DNA from: an uncultured Tenacibaculum sp.
GTDB taxonomy: Bacteria > Bacteroidota > Bacteroidia > Flavobacteriales > Flavobacteriaceae
Direction: 5' to 3'
Assembly: GCA_947493285.1 (NCBI GenBank)
Contig: CANLQH010000005.1
Coordinates: forward strand, 62,001-126,000
DNA: 64,000 nucleotides
Shown: in pieces, positions 28,007 to 35,843 of the stretch
Layout: every line of letters starts with the position of its first letter
Position numbering within the stretch: position 1 is the first letter of the stretch
Position numbers and translations under genes: made by a program
Notes under the pieces: generated by a model
The model's database searches: none
Seen by the model: only the letters and a program-made list of their open reading frames with translations
What the model was told of the DNA's origin: nothing

Positions 28007-28930
28007 ATGAAAAAAACAAAAAGTACTTTAGTATTTTCTCAAAAAAACTTTATTAATTGTTTATTATTTGCATTCATATTTTTAGTTTTAATAAGTTGCA
28101 CAAGCAACAGTGAAGATAATTTAGATAGTAACACACCTACACCTACACCTACACCCACTAACCCTATACATAATGGAAATGTTCATCTTAAAAATCAGCA
28201 AGAACTTAATGTTTTTGCAAAAAAAGGTTATACCATCATAAATGGTACTTTAGTTATTGGTGTCTCTCCAAAGTGTGATATAATTTCTTTGAAAGGATTA
28301 GAAAGTATAACTCAAATTAATGGAGGTTTAAATATTAAAGGAACTGTTAACTTAAATTCTCTCGAAGGATTAAACAACATCAAATCTACTCATTTTTTAT
28401 CGATAACGGATGCTGATAAAATAACAAACGTAGATGAATTAAAAAACATAGAATCAATTGTTGATGATAATGAAAAAGATGGTGTTTGGGTTTCATTAAT
28501 AGCCTCAAACGACAACCTGCTTAATATCGATGGATTAAGTAATCTTGAAAACTACAAAGGGGTTTTAGAAATATTAAATAATAAATCACTACTTAATGTT
28601 AATGGATTAAAAAACATAAGTTCATTTAGTTCTCCTAGTATAAAAATATTACGAAATGAAAGCTTAAAAAACATTGACGGATTATCAGTTGTTAATTCTC
28701 TTAGTAATCTTATAGAGATTAGTGAAAATAATAGTTTAGAAAGCCTTAACGGTTTAAACAATTTAAGCTCTGTTAAAAGATTCTGCTTTATAGAAAACAA
28801 TCGTAATTTAAAAAACCTGTGTGCAATAGAAAATTTAGCAAATAATGGAGCTAATTTTGATTTACACATTACTAATAATGCGTACAATCCAACTAGACAA
28901 GACATAATAGATGGAAATTGCTCTCAATAG
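28007..28930 (+). CDS. Surface lipoprotein with receptor L-domain-like repeats
   Basis: 307 aa from ATG 28007. A TTG seven codons upstream was rejected because ATG 28007 leaves a compact lipoprotein signal ending LISC. After the lipobox comes a linker with a Thr-Pro run coded by hexanucleotide repeats (about 28133-28160). The body has about eight irregular repeats of the form sLeGLnnI, as in receptor L-domain/leucine-rich surface proteins of Bacteroidota, and ends LCAIENLANN and CSQ. Probably ligand-binding at the cell surface; ligand unknown. It fills the second slot of the duplicated region. Confidence 0.78.
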   Translation: MKKTKSTLVFSQKNFINCLLFAFIFLVLISCTSNSEDNLDSNTPTPTPTPTNPIHNGNVHLKNQQELNVFAKKGYTIINGTLVIGVSPKCDIISLKGLESITQINGGLNIKGTVNLNSLEGLNNIKSTHFLSITDADKITNVDELKNIESIVDDNEKDGVWVSLIASNDNLLNIDGLSNLENYKGVLEILNNKSLLNVNGLKNISSFSSPSIKILRNESLKNIDGLSVVNSLSNLIEISENNSLESLNGLNNLSSVKRFCFIENNRNLKNLCAIENLANNGANFDLHITNNAYNPTRQDIIDGNCSQ

Positions 28931-28972
28931 TGATTTTTACTAACAGTTTATAAAAATCGATAACAAAACACA

Positions 28973-29692
28973 TTACATTTTCAAATAAAAATCTTTGGTA
29001 AGATTTATATAGGCATCAGTATACTGATGCCTTTCTTTTTCTATAACTAACTCTTCTTCTTCCACCTCTTTCTTTTCAAAAGAAAAACTTAATAAACTTC
29101 TTTTTATATCTGAAGTTTCGTTTCCTCTAACCCTACATACTTTCTTCGGAAACAAACCTTGCTTCTTTGCTAATTCAATAAAGCTAGCTTCTTCTTTAAA
29201 AGGAATAATTACAGAGAATAATCCTCTATCTGATAATATTTTAGAAACACCAGAAAGTAAATCATTAAAAGCAAGTGAAGAGGTAAAACGCGCTTTGTTT
29301 CTAGCATCATTTTCAGTTTCAAAATCATCAGTATAAAATGGAGGGTTCGATACGATTACATCGTACTGCTCCTCTTCTTCTGCCATTTCATCAGCAAATT
29401 CATTAAAAGATGTATTATAACAAAATAAGCGATCTCCCCAATCAGACTGTTCGAAATTTTCTACCGTTTGTTCGTAAGCGTTTTCATCAATTTCAACAGC
29501 ATCAATCGTCATTGCATCACTTCGTTGTGCTAACATTAACGAGATAACTCCTGTACCAGAACCGATATCTAAAATTGTGTCTGGAAACTCACCCAAATCA
29601 CACCAAGCACCTAACAAAACTCCGTCGGTACCAACCTTCATAGCTGTTTTATCTTGATGCACTATAAACTCTTTAAACTTAAATGGCTTCAT
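28973..29692 (-). CDS. trmN6: tRNA1(Val) (adenine-N6)-methyltransferase
   Basis: 239-aa class I SAM methyltransferase. SAM motif LDIGSGTGVISLML (41-54), acidic VEID, and catalytic NPPFY (116-120) preceded by the family start FKFKEFIVHQD, as in TrmN6/YfiC. Modifies A37 of valine tRNA. The coding end contains a hairpin that works as terminator for the convergent gene. Its last codons are duplicated at 27603. It begins directly after the stop of the 43-aa membrane protein (TAAATG). Confidence 0.92.
   Translation of the reverse strand: MKPFKFKEFIVHQDKTAMKVGTDGVLLGAWCDLGEFPDTILDIGSGTGVISLMLAQRSDAMTIDAVEIDENAYEQTVENFEQSDWGDRLFCYNTSFNEFADEMAEEEEQYDVIVSNPPFYTDDFETENDARNKARFTSSLAFNDLLSGVSKILSDRGLFSVIIPFKEEASFIELAKKQGLFPKKVCRVRGNETSDIKRSLLSFSFEKKEVEEEELVIEKERHQYTDAYINLTKDFYLKM
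29011..29042 (+). terminator. Terminator for plus-strand genes, embedded in trmN6
   Basis: AGGCATCAG, loop TATA, CTGATGCCT, then TTCTTTTTCT on the plus strand. It lies about 80 bp past the surface lipoprotein stop, inside the opposite coding sequence. The same element is kept in the copy at 27641. Confidence 0.75.
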
Positions 29693-29824
29693 TTAAAAAT
29701 ATCTTCCTATTATTTTATCTGCATTAAAAAACAAATACAATACCAACACTAATAAAATTACTAAATACAACCCTTTTTTAGGATTTGCTTTTCTTCGTTT
29801 ACCAAAACGTCTTTTAAACTCCAT
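29693..29824 (-). CDS. 43-aa single-pass membrane protein
   Basis: ATG 29824 to TAA 29695-29693. The N-terminus is very basic (MEFKRRFGKRRKANPKKG), followed by one hydrophobic segment (LYLVILLVLVLYLFF) and a short charged end (NADKIIGRYF). The stop directly abuts the trmN6 start and 17 bp separate it from mnmD, so it is in the same operon. The positive-inside layout and tight spacing support a real gene; function unknown. Confidence 0.72.
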   Translation of the reverse strand: MEFKRRFGKRRKANPKKGLYLVILLVLVLYLFFNADKIIGRYF

Positions 29825-29841
29825 TTTTGTACTTCCTTTAT

Positions 29842-30495
29842 TTATATTTTAGTTGCTCTTAACATATGCCATTTACCCACAGGACCTGGCAAACGTTTTA
29901 ATGAAAACCCAGCTGACCTCATTGCTCTTTTTACATTTCCTTTTGATGCATAAGTAACTAGAATTCCATTTAATTTTAATGCAGCATACATTTTGTCAAA
30001 AATTTCTTTCGTCCACAAATCTGGTTGTTTCTCTGGACCAAAAGCATCAAAATAAATTAAATCATATTTATTTACATCATCTATTTCAGAAAAAAGCTGT
30101 TGTCGCTTAGTTAAAGAAAACTTATCGGAAATAATATGTTTTTCTTCCCAACTGCAACTATGCATCTTTTCAAAGACCTCCTCTTTATTTTCTGCTTTTA
30201 ATTCACTAACATAGTTCATACCAAAAACCTCTTCTTCTTTTATAGGGTAAGCTTCCACTCCAACATAATCGATTACCTCCTCACTCTCTAAATAGGTTAT
30301 AAAACAATTTAAACCGGTGCCAAAACCAATTTCTAAAATTGAAATATTTTCTTTATCAATTGCCTTCAATCCGTTATTAATATACACATGGTAAGCTTCT
30401 TGAATAGCACCATGTTTAGAATGATATTGCTCATCCCAATCAGGTAAATGAATGGTTGTTGAACCATCTGAAGTTATTATTATTTCTCTTTTCAA
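29842..30495 (-). CDS. mnmD: tRNA 5-methylaminomethyl-2-thiouridine methyltransferase MnmD
   Basis: Stand-alone MnmD (217 aa), the methyltransferase half of MnmC, finishing mnm5s2U34 in tRNA wobble positions. The family start TIHLPDWDEQYHSKHGAIQE, the SAM motif ILEIGFGTGLN and YDLIYFDAFGPEKQP are all typical. No FAD oxidase domain is fused. The start is TTG at 30495, one base after the preceding stop. Its neighbour trmN6 is another tRNA methyltransferase. Confidence 0.93.
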   Translation of the reverse strand: MKREIIITSDGSTTIHLPDWDEQYHSKHGAIQEAYHVYINNGLKAIDKENISILEIGFGTGLNCFITYLESEEVIDYVGVEAYPIKEEEVFGMNYVSELKAENKEEVFEKMHSCSWEEKHIISDKFSLTKRQQLFSEIDDVNKYDLIYFDAFGPEKQPDLWTKEIFDKMYAALKLNGILVTYASKGNVKRAMRSAGFSLKRLPGPVGKWHMLRATKI

Positions 30496-30496
30496 T

Positions 30497-30940
30497 CTAA
30501 GGAATTAATAATTTTTCAATTCTTGGAATCGGACCAGTACATCTATCTTTATGACAGGCTATACATGCTTGAACTGCTTTATTAAACTGATCTTTTCTCT
30601 CAGCCTTTTCAAGATTAAAAACACCTTTTTGCATCTCTAAAAAATGATTTGCAAAAATTGGATATGTAGCATCAAAATCAGAACTATCAGTAAATTTTGC
30701 AGTATGAATCGCTAAAAACTCTTTATTAAAATCACCAATAGAATCACCTGTAATAATACTTTCTCTTAACTTTTTATTCTCCGATAACATTGTACGCATT
30801 AGCTCAGCCATTTCAGAAGTTTTATACATCTGAAAATTTGACGGAATCTTACTAACAATTTTAATCTGCTTCTTCTCTTCTTTAGATTGACAACCAATAA
30901 TTAAAAGAAAAAGGCTAAAAAATAAAAGACTATTTCTCAT
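30497..30940 (-). CDS. Lipoprotein with one c-type heme motif
   Basis: 147 aa, lipobox IGC (Cys17). Mostly helical, with a single CIACH heme-attachment motif near the C-terminus (126-130) followed by KDRCTGPIPRI. This is the layout of cytochrome c prime-like four-helix proteins, where the motif sits in the last helix. Likely a periplasmic or membrane-anchored monoheme protein. Overlaps the DUF4920 gene by 11 bp, so the two are coupled. Confidence 0.8.
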   Translation of the reverse strand: MRNSLLFFSLFLLIIGCQSKEEKKQIKIVSKIPSNFQMYKTSEMAELMRTMLSENKKLRESIITGDSIGDFNKEFLAIHTAKFTDSSDFDATYPIFANHFLEMQKGVFNLEKAERKDQFNKAVQACIACHKDRCTGPIPRIEKLLIP

Positions 30941-31448
30941 CTGCTTTAGCTTCTAACAAAACACCATCAGCTAAGAAAGAGTATGTTACTTTTGGCTCAG
31001 TAATTTTTGCAATTTCTTCTTCAGATTTACCTGCATCTTTAGCATAATGCTGTAATTCTTTTACTGAAGTTTCATTTTTAAAAGCTTTTCCGTTTAAAAT
31101 TACTTCACTACCTGCCGAATTAAAAGGCATGAAAAAAGCATAATCTTTAAACTTTACAAAAGATTGTTTACCATCATTTAAAGGTACTTTAATCCAACAA
31201 CCTTTTTTCTGACAAACCTCATCTATCTTAGTTGAAAATTTAACGCTAATAGTATCACCAACTACCAAATCTTCAAACTTTTTTGCCATTTCTTCATTTG
31301 ACACTGCTCCTTCATTTGATATTTTTTCTCCGAAAGAAACAAATTTAACCGCTTGTTTTTCTGCTTTATTTATACCCTCTTTTTTATCTGTTTTACATGC
31401 CGTTGAAAATAGCACTAAAAGCATCATAGAAAAAACTATCTTTTTCAT
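30930..31448 (-). CDS. DUF4920 domain lipoprotein
   Basis: 172 aa from ATG 31448 (a TTG lies two codons upstream). Lipobox STAC near residue 18. The domain shows VSFGEKIS at the start, VCQKKGCWIKVPL in the middle, and SFVKFKDYAFFMP, the pattern of DUF4920. The CQKKGCW cysteine pair suggests metal or redox chemistry, but function is unknown. First gene of the operon running down to trmN6; the next gene is the heme lipoprotein. Confidence 0.85.
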   Translation of the reverse strand: MKKIVFSMMLLVLFSTACKTDKKEGINKAEKQAVKFVSFGEKISNEGAVSNEEMAKKFEDLVVGDTISVKFSTKIDEVCQKKGCWIKVPLNDGKQSFVKFKDYAFFMPFNSAGSEVILNGKAFKNETSVKELQHYAKDAGKSEEEIAKITEPKVTYSFLADGVLLEAKADEK

Positions 31449-31568
31449 TATCAAATATTTAAAATTAGTATTCTACAAAGATAATTATTATTACGAAAGT
31501 CAAGCTTCTTAAGCTCGTAAATATCAAGCTAGTTTCGTATCTTCGTAGCACTTCTAAAAGGGGAAAAT

Positions 31569-32618
31569 ATGGACATTGATATTCAGTTAATAGAACAATC
31601 TAAAATAGACTCGGTAGATTTTAATAACCTAACTTTCGGACGCACTTTTACCGATCATATGTTAGTTTGTAATTTTGCTGATGGAAAATGGCAAACTCCA
31701 CAAATAAAACCATATGGACCAATGTTGTTTGAACCATCTGCAAGAGTTTTTCATTACGGACAAGCTGTTTTTGAAGGAATGAAAGCTTTTAAAGATGATA
31801 ATGATGATGTGTTTTTATTTAGACCTGATGAGAATTTTAATCGTATAAATAAATCCGCTGAACGTTTGGCAATGCCACATGTACCTGAAGATGTTTTTTC
31901 TGAAGGATTAAAGAAATTATTAGAAGTTGACAATGATTGGATTAAAAAAGGATTTGGTAATTCACTTTACATTCGTCCATTTATTATAGCTACAGAAGGG
32001 GCTATTGCAGCATCGCCTGCTGAAGAATATCAATTTATTATTATTTGCTCACCTGCTCAATCATATTATGCTGGGGAAGTAAGAGTAATTTTTGCAGAAA
32101 AATATAGTAGATCTGCTGATGGTGGAGTTGGTTATGCAAAAGCTGCTGGTAATTATGCTGCACAATTTTACCCAACAAGCTTAGCTCACAAACAAGGATA
32201 CCAACAAATTATTTGGACAGACGCTAGTACACACCAATATTTAGAAGAAGCTGGAACCATGAATATCTTTTTCAGAATTGGAGATAAATTAGTTACAGCA
32301 CCTAATAATGATAGAATTTTAGATGGAGTTACCAGAAAATCTATCATCCAATTAGCTAATGAAAATAATATCGAAATAGAAGTTCGTAGAGTATCTGTTG
32401 CTGAGATAAAAGAAGCCGCAAGACTAGGTGAGTTAAAAGAAATTTTTGGTTCTGGTACCGCTGCAGTAATTAATCCAATTAAAGGCTTTAAGCATCAAGA
32501 TTATGTTTTTGAGTTACCAGAATTAACAGATTCTTACGCAAGTTTGTTTAAAGATAAGCTACTTAACATTCAATATAATAAATCTGAAGACAAGCATAAT
32601 TGGCGTGTTAAAATCTAA
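31569..32618 (+). CDS. ilvE: Branched-chain amino acid aminotransferase
   Basis: PLP fold-type IV aminotransferase, 349 aa, of the longer (eukaryote-like) BCAT type common in Bacteroidota. GQAVFEGMKAF near the start, SLYIRPFI, the PLP lysine region GGVGYAKAAGNYAA, LEEAGTMNIFF and LDGVTRKSI are clear family motifs. Final step of valine, leucine and isoleucine synthesis or first of their breakdown. The 114-bp upstream gap holds a TATCTTCG near-match at 31538-31545. Confidence 0.95.
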   Translation: MDIDIQLIEQSKIDSVDFNNLTFGRTFTDHMLVCNFADGKWQTPQIKPYGPMLFEPSARVFHYGQAVFEGMKAFKDDNDDVFLFRPDENFNRINKSAERLAMPHVPEDVFSEGLKKLLEVDNDWIKKGFGNSLYIRPFIIATEGAIAASPAEEYQFIIICSPAQSYYAGEVRVIFAEKYSRSADGGVGYAKAAGNYAAQFYPTSLAHKQGYQQIIWTDASTHQYLEEAGTMNIFFRIGDKLVTAPNNDRILDGVTRKSIIQLANENNIEIEVRRVSVAEIKEAARLGELKEIFGSGTAAVINPIKGFKHQDYVFELPELTDSYASLFKDKLLNIQYNKSEDKHNWRVKI

Positions 32619-32684
32619 CTTTCATTAAAAAAAGCTATATTAGTAATTCAGAATCAATTTATTAAAAGAAAATTCTAGAGGAAA

Positions 32685-33752
32685 ATGAAAAATATTGTAC
32701 CAGCAGTTGTATCGATAATAGTAGGATTTGCTGTTTCGTCTTTTGCTTTAAATAAATACATGGATATTGATCCAAAGGATTCTAATCCAACAATTGAGCT
32801 TACACAAACTGACAACGAAACATCTGCTAGTTTAGACGACACTTCTAATGAAGATAATTCAACTACAGAGGTTGAAACTCCTATTCAAGAAGAGACTTCT
32901 ACAGATAATTTAACTGAAGTAAATAATGAACCTTCAACTGAAGAAAACCTTGCTAATACTGAAACTGAAGATTCTGATGTATCAACAAAAGAGAAAGTAG
33001 AAACTCCTACTGAAGATGAAGTTACTGAGGTTCCAGAAACTGAAAACACAACTGAAGTAGTAACTATCGATTTAGATAAAATTCAAGATAGTTACGACAA
33101 CTGGAATACTTACACAAAACAAAATATCGACTTAATGTCAACTTACGTTCCTATTGATGATAAAGGAGCGAAAATTGAAAAAGGAATGTTTTTAATATCA
33201 TTAAGAACTGGAGCTTACATTCCTGTTAAATCAGAAAGCAAAGGAAAAACTCAATATACACTTACAAATATTGAAGAATCTGCTGATGAGAAAATAAAAA
33301 AATCTATTGTAGGTAAAGCTACAGTTGCTCATAAGTATTTTAAAATGGAAGGTAAAAGACTTCCTGCATATGAATTTGTAGATTTAAAAGGAAAGTCTCA
33401 TAACAAAGCAGATACAAAAGGAAAAATACTAGTTTTAAAATGCTGGTTTATTAACTGCAAAGTTTGTGTTGAAGAGTTTCCACAATTAAATGATTTGGTT
33501 GAGAAATACAAAGACGATAAAATTGAATTTGTAAGTTTAGCTTTTGATGAAAAAGACAAACTAATAGAATTCTTAAAAACCAAAGACTTTAAATATGTTA
33601 CTATACCTGAGCAAAAGAATTATATGTCTAAAAAACTAAAGGTAAAACAATACCCTACTCATTTAATTGTAGACGCAAACGGAAGAATTATAAAAATGGT
33701 TAACAACGTTAAAACCTTAACTGCAGAACTCTCTCGTATAACAGGTAAATAA
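32685..33752 (+). CDS. Membrane-anchored TlpA-like thioredoxin
   Basis: 355 aa. N-terminal membrane anchor (about 4-22), then an acidic Thr/Glu/Asp-rich low-complexity linker (about 35-125), a middle region of unknown type (about 130-220), and a C-terminal thioredoxin fold of the TlpA/AhpC-TSA type. The active site is CWFINCKVC (CKVC 258-261), with cis-proline in KQYPTHLIVD. Probably reduces disulfides or matures cytochromes in the periplasm. The length of the acidic linker is unusual. Confidence 0.85.
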   Translation: MKNIVPAVVSIIVGFAVSSFALNKYMDIDPKDSNPTIELTQTDNETSASLDDTSNEDNSTTEVETPIQEETSTDNLTEVNNEPSTEENLANTETEDSDVSTKEKVETPTEDEVTEVPETENTTEVVTIDLDKIQDSYDNWNTYTKQNIDLMSTYVPIDDKGAKIEKGMFLISLRTGAYIPVKSESKGKTQYTLTNIEESADEKIKKSIVGKATVAHKYFKMEGKRLPAYEFVDLKGKSHNKADTKGKILVLKCWFINCKVCVEEFPQLNDLVEKYKDDKIEFVSLAFDEKDKLIEFLKTKDFKYVTIPEQKNYMSKKLKVKQYPTHLIVDANGRIIKMVNNVKTLTAELSRITGK

Positions 33753-33754
33753 AT

Positions 33755-33785
33755 AAAAAAGCTCATCTAAAAGATGAGCTTTTTT
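33755..33785. terminator. Bidirectional terminator
   Basis: AAAAAAGCTCATCT / AGATGAGCTTTTTT with a 3-nt loop between two convergent genes, flanked by A- and T-runs. Confidence 0.9.
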
Positions 33786-33787
33786 AT

Positions 33788-34174
33788 TTATTTATCCAAT
33801 ATGTGCTTAATATTAGGTTTAAAGTAATTAGGACCTTTTAAAACCTTACCATCTTCACGATAAATTGGTTTACCATCCTCTCCTAACTTACTCATATTAC
33901 TTCGTTGAATCTCGTTAAACACTTCTTCAATTTTATGTTGCATGCCGTGTTCTATGATAGTTCCACATAAAATATATAGCATATCTCCTAGTGCATCTGC
34001 AACCTCAACTAAATCATTGTTTTTTGCAGCTTCTAAATACTCTTCATTTTCCTCTTTCATTAATTCAAAACGTAATTGCTTTCTATCATTAGAAATAGCA
34101 ACGGTTGGCTCGTTTTGAATGTTTAATTTAAATGCTGAATGAAATTCATGTACTGCTTTTATCTTATTTTTCAT
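33788..34174 (-). CDS. MazG/PRA-PH-like nucleotide pyrophosphohydrolase
   Basis: 128 aa all-alpha pyrophosphatase. Metal residues in LRFELMKEENEEYLEAA (E..EE..E) and VEVADALGDMLYILCG (E..D...D), with a C-terminal NMSKLGEDGKPIYREDGKV as in the phage/bacterial PRA-PH-like housecleaning group. Last gene of a minus-strand trio with a HAD phosphatase and an SDR enzyme; a role in nucleotide clean-up is inferred. Confidence 0.85.
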   Translation of the reverse strand: MKNKIKAVHEFHSAFKLNIQNEPTVAISNDRKQLRFELMKEENEEYLEAAKNNDLVEVADALGDMLYILCGTIIEHGMQHKIEEVFNEIQRSNMSKLGEDGKPIYREDGKVLKGPNYFKPNIKHILDK

Positions 34175-34175
34175 T

Positions 34176-34856
34176 TTATATAATTTCTAATTGTGTTTGT
34201 ATTTTATTAAAGTCAAAATTAGTCCAATCACTAATATGGCTTTTTATATTTTCTTCTTTAAAATCTTTTAAATTTTTATCTCTAATTCCTAAAAAGTGAA
34301 TTCCTAAATTTTTGGCTGTTCTTAAATCCCAAATTCCGTCTCCTACCGAAATAATATTCTCAAATTCATTTACCGAAAAATATCTTTTTGCTTTTTGAAT
34401 AGCTGAACTAACTATTTCTTCTCTAGTGTAGAGATTATTTGAAGCTTCAACCAAGTTAGGGACGAAATTAATATTGGCTTGCTCTAATTTTATCAACGCT
34501 GGTTTTAATAAAGACCCTGTTGCAAAACAAATAGCGTAATCGGTTTCTCTCATAAAGAAATCGACAACCTTAGCTGCTCCATTTATTTCTTTAGTTTTTG
34601 GAAGCGATAAAAATAACTCTGTCATTTTGTTTTCAAACTCAGGGATGAAAGAATTGCTGAAATTCTTTTTAAAATTAGCTTCATAGTTTTTCTTTAAAAT
34701 ATAACTGTCAGTCATATTTTTATACGTTTTCCAATTTTTATTAATTTCTGATATTCCGAAATGTAGCATTGCATCTACGTACGATTGTTGATGCTGATTT
34801 TCGCTTTTAGTTAAAGTATCATCTATATCGAAAACTATTAAATTTTTCTTTTTCAT
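34176..34856 (-). CDS. HAD family phosphatase
   Basis: 226 aa. Motif I VFDIDDTLT (nucleophile Asp about 9, acid Asp about 11), a helical cap (about 20-95), motif II at CFATGS, and motif IV ISVGDGIWDLRTA. Belongs to the phosphoglycolate-phosphatase/beta-PGM-like subgroup. Substrate not readable. Abuts the SDR gene upstream and is one base from the pyrophosphohydrolase gene downstream. Confidence 0.88.
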   Translation of the reverse strand: MKKKNLIVFDIDDTLTKSENQHQQSYVDAMLHFGISEINKNWKTYKNMTDSYILKKNYEANFKKNFSNSFIPEFENKMTELFLSLPKTKEINGAAKVVDFFMRETDYAICFATGSLLKPALIKLEQANINFVPNLVEASNNLYTREEIVSSAIQKAKRYFSVNEFENIISVGDGIWDLRTAKNLGIHFLGIRDKNLKDFKEENIKSHISDWTNFDFNKIQTQLEII

Positions 34857-35588
34857 TTAGGTTGCCATTTTTAATAAGCGTGCCGGTACTATTTTTAAAA
34901 CCCAAGCAATCAGTCTCCATCTTTTAGAAATATAAGCTACTCGTTTTTTCTTTTTTATTGCTGAGTAAATTTGATTTGTAGCTTTTTCAAGAGAAACCAT
35001 CCAAAAAATTCCATCTCCTAAAGCCATCGCTGTATCTACAAATCCTGGACGAATATCAGTAATAAAAACCTTTTTAGATTTTATCGTTTTTGTTTTAATA
35101 TATAAACTCTCTAAATATGCTTTTTGATATGCTTTCGATGCAAAATATGAAGGTGCTGCTCTATTTCCTCGAAGTGAAGCTATTGATGAGATTCCTACTA
35201 AATGCCCAAATTGCTGCTTCTTAAACAAGTTATAAGCCAATCCGTATAACTTAGTTGCACCAACAACATTTGTTTGAACTGTTTTGTTTTCAATATCCCA
35301 AGCTAACTTAGTATTTACTTCTCCGACACCAGATGAATGAATAATTAAATGTACTTCACCTAATTCGTTAATTAAAGCATTAAAAGTACTTTCGAGTTTT
35401 TCAACTTGAGTAATATCATTTTGTTTTACAATTACTTGATCAGGATATTTCTCTTTTAACGCTTCTAACTTTTCTAATCTTCTCCCTGTAACTGCAACTA
35501 TATATCCATCTTTAACCAATAACTCAGTTAAGTTTTTACCTATACCAGATGTAGCTCCGAAAACAATTGCTGTTTTAGTTTTCTTCAT
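34857..35588 (-). CDS. Short-chain dehydrogenase/reductase
   Basis: 243 aa. Cofactor motif GATSGIGKNL (about 10-19), where TGRRLEKL suggests NADP preference. HSSGVGE stands in for NNAG, catalytic Ser lies in GISSIAS, and the YxxxK motif is YFASK. Substrate unknown. First gene of the SDR-HAD-pyrophosphohydrolase run. Confidence 0.9.
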   Translation of the reverse strand: MKKTKTAIVFGATSGIGKNLTELLVKDGYIVAVTGRRLEKLEALKEKYPDQVIVKQNDITQVEKLESTFNALINELGEVHLIIHSSGVGEVNTKLAWDIENKTVQTNVVGATKLYGLAYNLFKKQQFGHLVGISSIASLRGNRAAPSYFASKAYQKAYLESLYIKTKTIKSKKVFITDIRPGFVDTAMALGDGIFWMVSLEKATNQIYSAIKKKKRVAYISKRWRLIAWVLKIVPARLLKMAT

Positions 35589-35603
35589 TCTAAAATCATT
35601 CTT

Positions 35604-35611
35604 TAACTTTG
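35604..35611 (+). promoter_or_regulatory. Putative -7 box of the 71-aa membrane protein gene
   Basis: TAACTTTG, exact TAnnTTTG match, 16 bp before the ATG at 35628. It lies inside the divergent 39-bp gap with the SDR gene. Confidence 0.5.
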
Positions 35612-35627
35612 CTAAAAATACAATTTT

Positions 35628-35843
35628 ATGTTTACACTTATTGCTGCTAAAATGTTTACAACTGGTAGAATTATTTTTGCTAGTTTATTTATTATTGCTT
35701 TTACAGGTTTAATGATTTTTAGCTACAAAAAGGATGCTAAGAACAACAAAAAACACTACCAAAATGGAGCTTTATATGTAGCTATTGGAATTGTAGCAGT
35801 TATCGCGTTGTTATTTCTTTCGAAATACTTAATTAAAGGTTAA
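35628..35843 (+). CDS. 71-aa two-pass membrane protein
   Basis: Two hydrophobic segments (about 13-31 and 49-66) around a basic loop YKKDAKNNKKHYQNG. No recognised domain; similar small proteins recur in flavobacterial genomes. Good -7 box upstream. Its stop overlaps that of the convergent potassium channel gene in the shared tetranucleotide TTAA. Confidence 0.72.
   Translation: MFTLIAAKMFTTGRIIFASLFIIAFTGLMIFSYKKDAKNNKKHYQNGALYVAIGIVAVIALLFLSKYLIKG

Noticed and set aside
28133..28160. Hexanucleotide ACACCT repeats as a possible phase-variation tract
   Set aside because: Gain or loss of six bases stays in frame, so it can only change Thr-Pro linker length, not switch the gene off.
29011..29032. 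22-bp perfect palindrome as a recombination or regulator site
   Set aside because: It is followed by a T-rich tract on plus and lies just after a convergent gene, so a terminator explains it better.
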